In this document: positions 1 through 11,262 of the stretch, piece after piece
Layout of the letters: each line of letters begins with the position of its first letter
How positions within the stretch are numbered: the stretch's first letter is position 1
Origin: Leptobrachium leishanense
Lineage: Eukaryota; Chordata; Amphibia; Anura; Megophryidae
DNA length: 64,000 nucleotides
Assembly: GCA_009667805.1 (NCBI GenBank)
Contig: CM019067.1
Location: forward strand, 160,723,049 to 160,787,048
Reading direction: 5' to 3'
Translations under genes and position numbers: made by a program
Notes under the pieces: model-generated
Told to the model about the DNA's origin: nothing
The model's input: only the letters and a program-made list of their open reading frames with translations
Databases searched by the model: none

Positions 1-275
1 CACAAGCAGTGTTACTTGATGAAGTAAGTAACATTTCAGATGGTATGACAATCTTCTATTAATAAGTAGAAAAAGGTACTTTAAATAAAGTTAATAGAAT
101 AATGTGTAATGCTTAACATAATAATGCTGCCTATAGTGGCTATGGAGGTGTTATATTACAAACGTAAACTGGCAGATAGTCAATGGCAACCTAACTTCAC
201 ATCTGCAAAGAAATCTCTCCATATCCAGGCAAAAAAATTACCTCTGTTCCGTCCGAGGCACTACTAGGGACACAC
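1..275. other. Unassigned AT-rich DNA
   Basis: No open frame, RNA gene or repeat that I recognise. It precedes a fold-back element. Confidence 0.5.
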
Positions 276-578
276 TAAGGCTGGCCATCCACTGGGTCCG
301 TAGACGGACGGCCAACTTGGCCGTCCGACTATAGACATCTTTTTTGAATGATTTGGGTCATCTACTGGAAGCGACTATGAACGACCCAGATCGCCTGACG
401 GCAAAACCGCCGAACGCTGCCGAACTGAAAAAAGAAGAACCCTGCAGCCGAACACTGCCAAAAACATGAAGGGAACTGCGGAGCTGTCTCTGGTGCTGAA
501 AGTTTTTTTTAAAGCTGTTTCAGCACCAGGAACAGCAGCAGAGTTCCCTTAATGTCTTCATCAGCGGTTGGCGGTGTT
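276..578. repeat. Fold-back (hairpin) element, truncated on the right
   Basis: The left edge AAGGCTGGCCATCCACTGG resembles the GGCTGGGGTCAGACC end of the MITE at 45668. Inside, a long imperfect inverted repeat (about 475-550) pairs GGGAACTGCGGAGCTG with CAGCAGCAGAGTTCCC around a T-rich loop. The right side runs into a MITE of another family near 579, so only one end is visible. Class assignment is open. Confidence 0.45.
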
Positions 579-874
579 CTAGACCAAATAGAAGATTAGG
601 AAAGGTTTGGCTATCTTGACATACAGGGTTATTCAGAGAGCGTGAAAAGCAGGAGAATGACTGGAGAATGACTGGAGAATAGAAAATTCTAGGTCAAAAT
701 AGCCAAACCAGAAAAATTCTCCCTTTCATCTCACTTTCCAAATCGGCTATTTTGACCTAGACCTTTTCATTCTCCAGTCATTCTCCTGCTTTTCACGCTC
801 TCTGAATAACCCTGCTAGAAATTTCACTTCTCCAGTCAATTCTTCTGTGTTTCACCTTTTATTAAATAGACTTG
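579..874. mobile_element. MITE family A copy, split by a nested MITE B
   Basis: Family A elements here run about 180 bp, begin CAGGTCTATTCACTA and end in the reverse complement. Their core is itself an inverted repeat of GGTCAAAATAGCCAAACC. This copy has lost its left terminus, ends in AATAGACTTG at 874, and is interrupted by the family B element at 624-814. Removing the insert joins 'ggctatcttgac' to 'gaaatttcacttctcc', which restores the usual A core. The 3-bp duplications in this group suggest PIF/Harbinger mobilisation; no transposase is present. Confidence 0.75.
624..814. mobile_element. MITE family B copy nested in MITE A
   Basis: This 191-bp element begins CAGGGTTATTCAGAGAG and ends with the exact complement CTCTCTGAATAACCCTG. 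The terminal inverted repeats extend more than 40 bp and merge into a hairpin-like core almost identical to that of family A. Flanks are ATA (621-623) and CTA (815-817), a 3-bp target duplication with one mismatch. The insertion point is the CTAG of the family A core (GACCTAGAA). Too small to encode protein. Confidence 0.82.
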
Positions 875-963
875 ATAGAAAATAAATTGATCAAGTGAAA
901 CCTGCTCATTATTATTACTACTATTATTGTACTAGTTACATTTATAGTCAAGAGTACAGAAAA

Positions 964-1144
964 CAGGTCTATTCAGTAAATGGGGAAACTCAGGAGAATT
1001 GGCATGATAAGAGAACAATCTAAACCAAATAGCAGATTAGGAAATTGAGATAAATGGGAGAATTTTTCTGGTTTGGCTATTTTGACATGGATTTTCACTT
1101 CTCCAGTCAATTCTCCAGAGTTTCACCTTTATCAAATAGACCTG
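964..1144. mobile_element. MITE family A copy
   Basis: This 181-bp element starts CAGGTCTATTCAG and ends AAATAGACCTG. It contains the shared core in one orientation (GGTTTGGCTATTTTGACATGG near 1070). No clean target duplication remains. Confidence 0.8.
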
Positions 1145-1247
1145 ATAGTTTTGAATCAAGGAATAACTATTCATTGTGTACTTGTTTTATACATTTATGG
1201 TGATCTCCAGACTGCCTGATAAATATTAATAGGTTAGTTTTTACATA

Positions 1248-2896
1248 CAATCAGGTCCAGAAATATTGGGACATCGACACAATTCTAACATCTTTGGCTC
1301 TATACACCACCACAATGGAGTTGGAATGAAACAAACACAATGTGCTTTAACTGCAGACTGTCAGCTTTAATTTGAGGGTATGTACATCCAACTCAGAGGA
1401 ACGGTGTAGGACTTACAGCAGTTTGCAGATGTGACTCCCACTTGTTAAGAGACCAAAGGTAATGGGACAGAATAATAATCATAAATCAAACTTTCCCTTC
1501 TTAATACTTGGTTGCAAATCCTTTGCAGTCAATCACAGCCTGAAGTCTGGAATGCATAGACATCACCAGACGCTGGGTTTCATCCCTGGTGATGCTCTGC
1601 CAGGCCTCTACCGCAACTGTTTTCAATTCCTGCTTGTTCTTGGGGCATTTACCCTTCAGTTTTGTCTTCAGCAAGTGAAATGCATGCTCAGTGGGATTCA
1701 GGTCAGGTGATTGACTTGGCCATTGCATAACATTCCACTTCTGTCCCTTCAAAAAGTCTTTGGTTGCTTTTGCAGTATGCTTTCGGTCATTGTCCATCTG
1801 CACTGTGTAGCGCCGTCCAATGAGTTCTGCAGCATTTGGCTGAATGTGAGCAGATAATATTGCCCGAAACACTTCAGAATTCATCCTGCTGCTTTTGTAA
1901 GCAGTCACATCATCAATAAATACAAGAGAACCAGTTCCATTGGCAGCCATACATGCCCACGCCTTGACATTACCACCACCATGCATCACTGATGAGGTAG
2001 TATGCTTAGGATCATGAGCAGTTTCTTTCCTTCTCCATACTCTTCTCTTCCCATCACTCTGGTACAAGTTGATCTTGGTCTCTTCTGTCCATAGGATCTT
2101 GTTCCAGAACTGTGAAGGCTTTGTTAGGTGTTGCTTGGCAAACTCTAATCTCGCCTTCCTGTTTTTGAGGCTCACCAATGGTTTACATCTTGTGGTGAAC
2201 CCTCTGTATTCACTCTGGTGAAGTCTTCTCTTGATTGTTGACTTTGACATACATACACCTACCTCCTGGAGAGTGTTCTTGATCTGGCCTACTGTTGTGA
2301 AGGGTGTTTTATTCACCAGGGAAAGAGTTCATCGGTCATCCACCACAGTTGTTCTTCGTGGTCTCCCGGGTCTTTTGGTGTTGCTGAGCTCACCGGTGCG
2401 TTCCTTCTTTTTGAGAATGTTCCAAACCGTTGTTTTGGCCACACCTAATGTTCTTGCTATCTCTGTGATGGGTTTGTTTTGTTTCTTCAGCCTAATGATG
2501 GCTTGCTTCACTGATAGTGATAGCTCTTTGGATCTCATCTTGAGAGTTGACAGCAACAGATTCCAAATGCAAATAGCACACTTGAAACGAACTCTGGGCC
2601 TTTTATCTGCACATTGTAATTGGGGTAATGAGGGAATATCACACACCTGGCCATGGAACAGCTGAGAAGCCAATATTCCCATTACCTTTGGTCCCATAAC
2701 AAGTGGGAGGCACATCTGCAAACTGCTGTAAGTCCTACACTGTTCACCTGAGTTGGATGTACATACCCTCACATTAAAGCTGATAGTCTGCAGTTAAAGC
2801 ACATTGTGTTTGTTTCATTCCAACTCCATTGTGGTGGTGTATAGAGCCAAAGATGTTAGAATTGTGTTGATGTCCCAATATTTATGGACCTGACTG
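1248..2896 (-). mobile_element. Tc1-like DNA transposon, nearly complete (1649 bp)
   Basis: A TA dinucleotide flanks each side (1246-1247 and 2897-2898), the Tc1/mariner target duplication. Terminal inverted repeats of well over 100 bp begin CAATCAGGTCCAGAAATATT on the left and CAGTCAGGTCCATAAATATT on the right strand. Length and arrangement fit vertebrate Tc1 elements of about 1.6 kb. One transposase gene lies on the minus strand. Inserted in otherwise unassigned DNA between MITE A and a Harbinger-like element. Confidence 0.95.
1501..2538 (-). pseudogene. Tc1-like transposase, broken by one in-frame stop
   Basis: The frame starts at 2538 (MRSKELSLSVKQ) and runs to 1501, about 345 codons, the usual Tc1 transposase length. 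The N-terminal half has a paired-like helix-turn-helix (IARTLGVAKTTVWNILKK) and a GRPR hook (RPGRPRRTT). The C-terminal half has the DDE nuclease: second Asp in VQMDNDRKHTAK and third acidic residue in SPDLNPTEHAFHLL. A single TGA at 2329-2331 separates DNA-binding and catalytic parts without changing frame, probably a CGA-to-TGA change. In the first catalytic motif the residue expected to be Asp is Glu (ILWTEETKINLY). Both changes suggest an inactive enzyme. Product acts in the nucleus on the flanking inverted repeats. Confidence 0.93.
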
Positions 2897-3043
2897 TATG
2901 ATTACCATTCTAATAATGGAGTTACTGTGAAGGGGAAGACAACACATTTTTTTGATGTCAGAAGTAGTTTAGAAGAGGTTGGAAAGATAGAAAAGTCAAA
3001 CAGGATACAAATGTATAACTGGTCATTTAAGTGATTTAACTTA

Positions 3044-3944
3044 CAGGGTTATCCAAAGAGATTCGAAAAGTCACCGCACGTTCGGTGACTTTTCGTTCTC
3101 TTCAATTCGGTTCCTTTTGCCGATTGCATTTCGGTGACCCTGCGGTGTATTCAGCAAACAGCACAGGGTCCCCGAATTGCAGGGAAAAGCTGCCGTAAAC
3201 TCACCGAAAACTAACCGAATGCACGCTGAAAACACGCAAAAACATCTGGATTAACCTTCGAAGAGGAGCCGAACAGGAGCCGAAAAGGAGCCGAATCACA
3301 CAGAGCCGAAGCAGCTGTGACGTAGAGGAGGCAGTGAATAAATTAGAAAAACCATTTGTATGAATCTGGGAAAAAGAAACGCTGTTTGCAAAGAAACTAC
3401 TGAGCGAAAATGTCTGAAATTTTCACAGGAGGTCCAGGGAATGATAATAAAGAGGGCTGTTACAAAAAAAATAAGCAAACTGAAAAAAAAAAAAAAAAAA
3501 ATCGGACTTTTAATTTTTTTTTAAAAAATTCAGAAAAATGCTTAAAGTATCCTAAAAAATCTATAAATAAAGAGACTTTTTGCTGCAGAATTTTATAATG
3601 AACGGTTTATTAGATATTGAATTAAAACGGGAATATTTTTAACATTGAAGTCTATGGATTCTCCTGAATAAATTTGCCGAATTAAACCACCGAATGGCAG
3701 AGCATTAGGGGAACCTTTCACTGCTGGTTTGTGTTCTCTGAATAGCCGAAGCAGTGCTTTTTGATGGGGATTTCACTGCCCTCGAACAGGGACCGAACAG
3801 GCACCGTATGTGCCGGCAATTCGACAGGATTTGGAGAATTGCCTGCTCTCTGGATAGCCGAATGGCCAGGAAAGGTAACCGAACGCTGATTTTCAGCGTT
3901 CGGTTACCTTTCTCAAGCAATTCGAATCTCTTTGGATAACCCTG
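3044..3944. mobile_element. Harbinger-like non-autonomous element (family C)
   Basis: This 901-bp element starts CAGGGTTATCCAAAGAGATT and ends in the complement AATCTCTTTGGATAACCCTG. It is flanked by an exact 3-bp duplication TTA (3041-3043, 3945-3947), as expected for PIF/Harbinger. It is rich in ATTCGG/CCGAAT words and hairpins, for example GGTAACCGAACGCTG facing CAGCGTTCGGTTACC near 3875-3910. Positions about 3535-3690 hold the module shared with other elements in this window. No transposase is encoded; the short open frames inside look fortuitous. Confidence 0.88.
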
Positions 3945-3947
3945 TTA

Positions 3948-4929
3948 GTCTGCTCAACTAAAAAAAAGAACATATTCATTTTTTTAACCTAGATTACCTT
4001 TAACAGCAAAAAAGTAAATGTCAAGATGCCAAAGATCATTGAACTAGCAAGAACAAGATCAATGTGTACCAGGTGTATGTGAGTGAAATTCAAGTCCATT
4101 TCAAAACTGAAAATAAATGTCAAGAAATTCTGAAGGCTGAAGACGGACATCATGTTTATAAAGAAATGTGTCAAGCAATAGTAACAGAGCTGCAAAAGGA
4201 TACCAGTGCACATGCATGGATTTGATGCAGAAAGGCATGTATCTCCTGATTGTCACGAGGTGGAATTATTGTAAAATTTCATGAGGTAAAAGTTATTGTG
4301 ATCTACACTAGTGGCAGATAACATTAGAGAAGAGGTGTTCATTCTTCCTTTGATAAGCATGTCATGATGATGCCAAGAATGAATACCTAGGCAGCAGATA
4401 ATGAGACCCCTGCAAAAGTTTGGAAACCTGTCACATGAGCTCAGGTAATATGAAATATAAAATCATAAATTCCAAATAGATCACATAGTACTGAAATCTA
4501 TCATTTTAAAAAAGTGTGTAAAAGCTCATTTTGAAATCCGATTTTTATTTTCTTGTAAACTTGAAACTCCCTTTTTCAAGCCCTTTTTATTCTTTTTTAA
4601 ATTATTTATTTTAACATTTCCTAAACACTAATGAATGGACTTCTGCCTCAACTAAGAACTAGTGACAAGACATGAGCATATCAATTTTCAGCTATTCGTG
4701 CACTACTTTGCTAAAGAATGAGGTTATTTTACAAATCACACATCTGGAAATAATGTATTGATATTTCCTATGCAACTCAGTCTCAATGTTGATGCCTTTA
4801 CTAACTCCTTAATAAACGGATAGACATTTAAACACTTTTACCTATAGACAAACTAGATTAAATCAATAAAAGTTTTAAAAATGTGTAAAAAAGGTGTTTA
4901 TTTTCTTGCTTTAAACTCTGTCATTTCAT
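3948..4929. other. Unassigned AT-rich DNA
   Basis: No recognisable gene or repeat. The open frame at 3989-4213 on the minus strand has no family resemblance I recognise and no supporting context. Confidence 0.5.
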
Positions 4930-5288
4930 CTTTTCTGGCGACGCCCCTCAGCTAGGGGTGTTTCTTCAGCTCACACTTCTTGAATATTCCTCACCTCCTC
5001 CCCACCCACTATTCACCCACTACTCCACTCATCAAAGCTCCACGGGAACTACATTTCTTGCTCCATCTTGCCCACAGCCCCCATGCACCCCACTACTTCA
5101 CATACTCAGCTATTACCCTCACCTAGTGTGTCACCCCTCTCCTCTTAGAGTGTAAGCTCTTGGGCAGGGTCCTCTATCCTACTATTCTGTGTGTTTAACT
5201 TGTATGGACATTTGTTATTCTGCCTCTCTCATTGTACAGTGCTACAGAACTTGCTAGCGCTTTATAAATACCTGCGACTGTATGAACT
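4930..5288 (+). mobile_element. Rex1/CR1-like LINE, 3' end fragment
   Basis: The stretch GTGTAAGCTCTTGGGCAGGG, then GTACAGTGCTACAGAACTTG and GCTAGCGCTTTATAAATA, matches in order the 3' tail of the better-preserved LINE at 42690-43784 (GATTGTAAGCTCCTATGAGC, GTAAAGTGCTGCGGAAACTG, TTGGCGCTATATAAATGATG). Only the non-coding tail and perhaps the last part of the RT region remain. Confidence 0.65.
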
Positions 5289-6262
5289 AACAGAAGCTGT
5301 GCGCGCTCAAGACCTCAGACTGGGGAAACCAAGGAACTGAATATTAGCATCTCTGCAATTGTGAAAGCAAAACACCAAACACTTGCTGTCTTTCTCTCTT
5401 GCTGTGTCTCTGTGCATTTATTTGTTGTCCTTCTCTCTCTGCTGTCTCTTTTCTCCATCTTTCTGCTGTCTCTTTTTCTCCCTGTGTGTATGGATTTCTT
5501 TGCTTCCCAGTCTCTGCAGTAGCTGGGGGTGAAAGTTCAGCCCTGCCCTCCCCTCAGCTCACAGTGCAGGAGGAGCAACTCAGACGCACATGCTCAGTTC
5601 ATTTTTTATCTATACCTAGGTATACACACTGATTGGTTAGCTTAAAGTGCCTCCGTGAGGTGGGCGTGGAAAACACCAAGAAAGAAAATCAGATAAATAT
5701 GACAAATTGTCATATTTACTTGCTTTTTATGTCTGCTGAATGAGACTGACTCCTTAAAAAGGCATAGCATGTTTTTAAAATCAAACTAGCAAAGCATGCA
5801 TGTCCCTTTAAGTTCTTTTACCATTTTCCTGTCAACACATATTATTCAACTCCACTATAAAATTATATGTAGCATTTTTATGCAATTTGTTGCAGTTTGG
5901 CCAGGTCAGCACATTTCTATTGATACAAAAACATGGCATGAAATATTTTTCCGTAGGCATTGCCTCTCAAAATGAAACCTTGCTTCAATTATTAGCTTTA
6001 TATTACATCACACCAAAAGCAGCTCGCTTGCATTATTAGCAGACAGTCAGAACTGCGCTGCCATTCAAATATAGAACTGTATGGTCTCAAGCTGAAAATA
6101 GAGAAATACAAATGATCAAAATACTTTTCTTATGTTAATTTTCAGAGATCAACATGCGATTTTTAGCCATGCGCCTTTCAAAAAATGCCCAAAGAATGCA
6201 AATATCATTTTTATGTGAGCATAAAACCTGCATCTAGACCTTAGCATCAATATCACCTCTAT
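5289..6262. other. Unassigned DNA, probably old repeat
   Basis: CT-rich around 5390-5520. The segment ending GCATGTCCCTTTAA near 5818 looks like a transposon end at a TTAA site, but I could not find the partner end. No gene seen. Confidence 0.4.
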
Positions 6263-6269
6263 GTAATAA

Positions 6270-6770
6270 CAGCCAGCTCTACCTCTCCTTTCTGGATCTG
6301 TCTTTGCCCTTGTTACATCATGTCATTGCCTGCCTGCCATCACTAAAAGGATGATTGCCCACTTTGTAAAGCACAACCTCTCCAAAATCATACTTCTTGT
6401 CTTTCCTCCCTTTAAACCAGGGGTCAGTAACCTGTTTGGAACTACAATCAATCCGTCATACTCAGTTATTCATTAGATTGGCTGAGGCTTAAGGAAAATG
6501 TAGTTCCGAATTATCAGGAGGGCCAAGGTTTCTGACTTGTCTAGCTGCAGGTAAATGGGGTCACCAGTGGTTCCACCTCAAAGGCTCTGTGTTTCCGTGT
6601 CCTATTTGTCTGAATTTTCCATCACTCCTCATAATTAGTAACCAAATCTTGTCACTTTCAACTAAAAGACATTGCCTGTGTGCACCCTTTCTAACTTGGG
6701 TGAACCTCAGCACATTTTGGTGACTGAACAATGGTAAGTCTATGATTAATGTGCTATCCAAAGATGTTCC
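6270..6770 (+). mobile_element. Rex1/CR1-like LINE relic
   Basis: GTAACCAAATCTTGTCACTT, followed by AAAAGACATTGCCTGTGTGC, aligns with 42943-42985 of the LINE at 42690 (GTGACCAAATCCTGTTACTT, AAAAACATTGCCTGTGTCCT). The upstream part resembles the RT C-terminal region but is full of stops. It is interrupted by a small hAT-like MITE at 6419-6542. Confidence 0.6.
6419..6542. mobile_element. Small hAT-like MITE inserted in LINE relic
   Basis: The left end CAGGGGTCAGTAACCTG faces an inverted right end, with TTTGGAACTACA mirrored by TGTAGTTCCGAA. CAGGGGTCAGNAACCT is a common hAT terminus in vertebrates. The insertion splits the LINE relic. I could not read a clean 8-bp target duplication, so the edges are approximate. 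Confidence 0.55.
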
Positions 6771-7087
6771 ATCAAAGTGAGCTGGCCTTGGAACTTATGA
6801 AATCAAGGGAATTGCACTCACATTTTTCCCATTTACCTAGGTCCCTAACATGTTCTACTCCAACAAATTTCATATTGGCTGTAGATCCGCTGTGATGTAT
6901 TTTCAGATGCCTTGCTGGTGTATCTTTCAGAGCTCTCACTGAATTTAGATGTTCTAAAATGTGTACTTTTAAAGGTTGTAAGGTTCTTGATTAAACTTTA
7001 TATTCACTAGATTATGGATCGTCAGCCACTCCTTTATGTTTGTGAATAGACAGCTGGGTACAGTAGGCAGCATGACCAAAGAGTTAT
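6771..7087. other. Unassigned DNA
   Basis: AT-rich spacer without a recognisable gene or repeat. Confidence 0.45.
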
Positions 7088-7090
7088 TAG

Positions 7091-7271
7091 CAGGTCTATT
7101 CACTACAGGGGAAACTGAGGAGAATTGGCAGGAGAAATGAAAATTCTAGGTCAAAATAGTCAAACCAGAACAATTCTTCCATTTATCTCACTTTCCAAAT
7201 TGGCTATTTGGTCTAGATTGTTCTCTATTCCTGCCAATTCTCCTGAGTTTCACCTTTAGTGAATAGACCTG
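7091..7271. mobile_element. MITE family A copy
   Basis: This 181-bp element starts CAGGTCTATTCACTA and ends TAGTGAATAGACCTG, nearly perfect inverted termini. The CTAGGTCAAAATAG core is present and uninterrupted. Flanks are TAG on the left and TAA on the right. Confidence 0.85.
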
Positions 7272-7867
7272 TAACTCAGCTTGTAGTTTAATTTATAATT
7301 TTCTTATATAGGCCGAGCTCTGGTCCGATAGAGTGCTAGCTCCTGATCATTAGGGTTATGTTGAGGTGAGTTTTTTGTCTTATTTAGTTTAATTTCCTGA
7401 TTGTGGAGTATATGTCCTAGACGTTTCTAATTTTTGACCATTTTGTGCTTATACCCTTACGCCCTTATTGATGCCGGGAAACATCCTGATGCAATTCATT
7501 GCAGACATGTGCGATGATGTCAGTGGTTGGGGGGAGATCCTGGATGCAGGGCTGACATCCAAGATACACGTTTCGCCCTACCGTTTGGTGCCAACCGAGT
7601 TCTTCTTCCTGAGAGGGTTGGTATCTTGTATGTCAGCTCTGCCTCCAGGATCTCCCCGCATCCACTGACATTATGGCGCATGTGTGCAATGATGGCAGAA
7701 TCCCCCCCCCCCGGCAGGGCAGAGAATTCTCAATGATGGAGATACAGGGGTCATTTTAACCCCTGTATCTCCTGAATGGAGAACACCTACAGGGACATGC
7801 AAGATATCATTGGAAAGGCCAGAGCAGGACCTTTCCAGTGATACCCAGCATGACCAGGTTATATATT

Positions 7868-8061
7868 TTTTTTTGGAGAAAGGATTTTACCAGGAAGGAT
7901 ACATTGAGATTTCTCTCGTTTTCAAGTATGTCCTGGGTGGCGAGTATGTACCGTTAGGTGTCTTTCCCTAGGACACTTACTGGAGAGGTTGCTCGCTAGG
8001 ATCGAACCCATGACTCCACAGGCTCTCTCCATGCAGAGCAGTGATGTTACCTCTACTCCAC
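7868..8061 (-). mobile_element. tRNA-derived SINE
   Basis: Read on the minus strand, it begins with a tRNA-like head (GTGGAGTAGAGGTAACATC, an A-box-like segment) and a B box GGGTTCGATCCTA. It continues through a body and ends CTTGAAAACGAGAGAAATCT plus CCTTCCTGGTAAAATCC and an A-rich tail. Possible target duplication ATATT at 7863-7867 and 8062-8066. The tail matches the 3' end of the LINE at 50020-50890, the expected arrangement when a SINE borrows LINE machinery. Transcription by RNA polymerase III from the internal boxes is inferred. Confidence 0.85.
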
Positions 8062-8488
8062 ATATTAAAAATAAAATAAACCTTTTATTTATTTTTTTCT
8101 GTAATGCTGCACTACTGTTAACTTTTCAATTATAACGTGAACATTGATGCTGCAGTAACTCATCTTCCTATTTCCTATGATGCCAGCAAGTTTGAAGGCA
8201 ATGGCACAATGCGTTATTATACATTGGTTCATTGAAAACCTAAATCGCCTCAATACTTCGAGGGTGGCTTTGGAACCCTGCGTCTCTGATTTTTATACTG
8301 TACAAAGTCAATTGAGGTGTCATTGGAAAGGTCAGAGTCTGGCCTTTTCAACGATATCAAACATGATTACGTAATGGGTAAAAATAGAAAATAAATACAA
8401 AATGTCCTTTTTTGATGATTTTTTTTCTCTCCTCTGCTCTAAGGCGATGGCATTATGTGCCTTTACTTCTAAAGCTGCTACTCTAACT

Positions 8489-9957
8489 AGGGACCTGCGA
8501 AGCTTAGAAATTCGATTCGAAATTGAATCGCTGGTCGAATTCGATTCGAATTCGAATTTGCAGCTCGATTCGAAAAAATTTCGAATTGGGAAGATCGCAG
8601 CGTGCCTCCAGATGCTCAGCACGCGGCACACGGCTGGGAACGTCACAGCACACTGCTAGGAGCCGCCCACCCCAAGGTTCAGAGGAAATTGTGGTGGAAG
8701 GAAGCTGCGTAGAGGCCCTGGACGGAGTCTGAACTGGAGCTGTGGACGTGTTCGGAGGTCGGAGGACAGAGCGAGGAGCGAGTACAGGCTGGGCTGTGTC
8801 GTGTCAAGTTTGGATGGTGCTGGTGAGTATAATTTAATTAACTATCGGTATCCCTGTCACGTTTACAATGTGCTTCTTTTGCAGGAAGCCAGAAGATGGC
8901 CGCCGGGGGGGGGGGGTGATCCAGGGGGGGCCCTTACCCATCATTTTTTTATGCAGAACAAATGAGAGAAAAAAAAGGAATCAAATGTAAAAAGAAAAAC
9001 CCTGGCATTAACTAGCAACTATACAAGAACAATATATTTTAATTTTGCCAAGTTTTTTTTTTTATTTATTTTTTATTTAAACCTGGCATTTATTTATTTG
9101 CTGCTCATTTTTTATATATCCATAAAAAAATCTAATAATTATATATGGGGGTCACTCTGTCTGCTCTGTGTGGGAGATAATCATATGGGGGTCACTCTGC
9201 TCTGTGTGAGAGATAATCATATGGGGGTCACTCTGCTCTGTGTGGGAGATAATCATATGGGGGTCACTCTGCTCTGTGTGGGAGATAATTAGATGGGGGT
9301 CACTCTGCTCTGTGTGGGATATAATCATATGGGGGTCACTCAGCTCTGTGTGGGAGATAATCATATGGCGGTCACTCTGCTCTGTGTGGGAGATAATTAG
9401 ATGGGGGTCACTCTGCTCTGTGTGGGATATAATCATATGGGGGTCACTCTGCTCTGTGTGGGAGATAATCATATGGGGGTCACTCTGCTCTGTGTGGGAG
9501 ATAATCATATGGGGGTCACTCTGCTCTGTGTGGGAGATAATTAGATGGGGGTCACTCTGCTCTGTGTGGGATATAATCATATGGGGGTCACTCTGCTCTC
9601 TGTGGGAGATAATCATATGGGGGTCACTCTGCTCTGTGTGGGAGATAATTATATAATTTATAATAATTAATAATTTTTAAATATATTATCATATACAAGT
9701 TTTTTTTACGTTTCATGATGTGTAGTTTGCTATAGACTAGTATATTAAGCCCATCACTGTTAGATTGCAGCTGTAACGTCAGCTGAACCTGAGGCTGTAT
9801 ACACAAACAAAGCATACCTATCCAGGCTGTGTATCGTACACGAAAGCGTCACTTTTCAGAAGTTTTCGATTCGATATTCGATTCGAGTTAGAACCTTTAC
9901 AGCAGATTTGATTCGTGATTCGATTCGAGCGAAAATTTATGATTCGCAGGGTCCTAA
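8489..9957. mobile_element. hAT-like non-autonomous element with exact 8-bp target duplication
   Basis: Ends are AGGGACCTGCGAA on the left and TTCGCAGGGTCCTAA on the right. The flanking 8-mer CTCTAACT is repeated exactly (8481-8488 and 9958-9965), the hAT signature. Both subterminal regions are packed with ATTCGATTCGAA-type words, likely transposase-binding motifs. The interior contains GC-rich unique DNA and a 36-bp minisatellite. No transposase remains. It is inserted within the composite element at 7440-10820. Confidence 0.88.
9147..9650. repeat. 36-bp minisatellite, about 14 copies, inside the hAT element
   Basis: The unit reads GGGGGTCACTCTGCTCTGTG followed by TGGGAGATAATCATAT. Variants ending AGATAATTAGAT are always followed by a unit ending ATATAATCAT; this pair occurs three times, suggesting amplification of multi-unit blocks. 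Because 36 is divisible by three, open frames run through on both strands (12-residue periods MIISHTEQSDPH and GSLCSVWEIIIW). I treat these as artefacts of the repeat, not genes. Confidence 0.95.
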
Positions 9958-10824
9958 CTCTAACTCACCTTATCATCTCCCACACTGGGACCAAATGTAG
10001 AGGTGATTTTGAAGAGCGTTATTACAATTGGTCCATCTAAAGCACAAGCCGCTTCAATGCTGCAGGGGAGAGGTGGTCCTTTTGGACCCCGGTTTTCCAT
10101 TTTTTACACCCCAGAAAGTCATGTTAGGTGGCATTGGACAGGTCAGAGTCTAGCCTTTTCAATGATACCAAAAACTACCATGTAAAATGGCATGTAAAAA
10201 AACAAACACACAAACAAACATAAAACATTTAATAAATCATTTTTTATTTATTTAGTGTTTGTTCCACAGCAATGGCATTATCTATTTGTCACGTATAAAA
10301 TGAGCAATACCACTGCAGCTACTCACCTTCTCTTTTCCCACTCCGCGAGCAAGGTCAGTGTTTTTTACAGTTTCATATTATTCATAAAACACAGTGCAGC
10401 AAAATTAAAGCAAATTTTTTTATTTTTTTTCAGTTTTAGTTAAAATTTCATATTTTCTCAGAAAAATGCAGAAATAGTTTCCCGTTTCTAATTTTTTTTT
10501 ATGAGAGCTTTCCATATATTATATAACTACAAAGATTTGGATGATAAAATGTTAATAAATAATTTTGGAATCTGTAAATGAAATCGGAATGGAAATTTAC
10601 TTATTTTTTTACATTTTTGGTTGTAGCATTCTGACAGGACTGACGTATACACATAATAATGATATATTTTTAATCTGACAAGTCTGCTGAAAATAAGGAT
10701 ATATAATTTGTCTGGGTCGTACAATAAAACATGACTTCAAATCGCGTTTAAACATGATGGGCACAAACACGGCAAAATGGGCTCAGCACAAGGGGGTGAA
10801 ATGGTTCAGCAGTGAAGGGGTTAA

Positions 10825-11213
10825 GCTAGTCATAAAGTTATTGCCTTTTAGATTCCCCTCTTTCTGAGTTATAGCACAGAGCTGAATTCTATTTTTCGTG
10901 AGACCCCCCTCGCTTTTCTGAGCCCTATGGCTTGTGCTCTTGTTAACATAACAAAGTGGCTCACTCAAAACAGAGAGCTGCTAATGGTTAACTGCCCGTA
11001 TTGTTTTTTTTTTTTGCTATTAGCTACTCCCTAATACCAGCTAAGCTTGAATAGGGACATAGGTGTGGTAATGCCTACCACAAATAAGTTGATACTACTC
11101 TTGTCCTCTTTCAACCCAACTACTTTAGATTTGTGAGCTCATCTGAGTTGGTCATTGGTCATCTTGTGTCTCTGATATCTAGGTTTTCTTGCAATTTTTT
11201 TTTAGTTTTTTTA

Positions 11214-11216
<3 letters not shown>
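10825..11216. other. Unassigned DNA
   Basis: No gene or identified repeat. Confidence 0.4.
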
Positions 11217-11258
<42 letters not shown>

Positions 11259-11262
11259 TATA
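11217..11262. repeat. (TA)n microsatellite
   Basis: An uninterrupted run of TA dinucleotides, directly next to the left end of a mariner-like relic, which also targets TA. Confidence 0.95.

Larger units (their letters stand above)
7440..10820. repeat. Composite palindromic-module element, interrupted by a SINE and a hAT element
   Basis: The right end GGTTCAGCAGTGAAGGGG sits next to TTAA (10821-10824) and is the reverse of the left end at 14404. Three times (near 7815, 8318 and 10132) a sequence like TCATTGGAAAGGCCAGAGCA is followed by a mirrored CCTTTCC-A-TGATACC, forming similar hairpins and implying degenerate tandem modules. A SINE (7868-8061) and the hAT element (8489-9957) were inserted later. 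I could not locate a left terminus. Confidence 0.45.

Noticed and set aside
5390..5640. CT-rich stretch considered as a host promoter or exon
   Set aside because: No CpG island, no open frame with recognisable domain, no splice pattern.
9152..9656. Long open frames on both strands (154 and 138 residues) in the 36-bp array
   Set aside because: Perfectly periodic 12-residue repeats forced by a unit length divisible by three; no start context or conservation.
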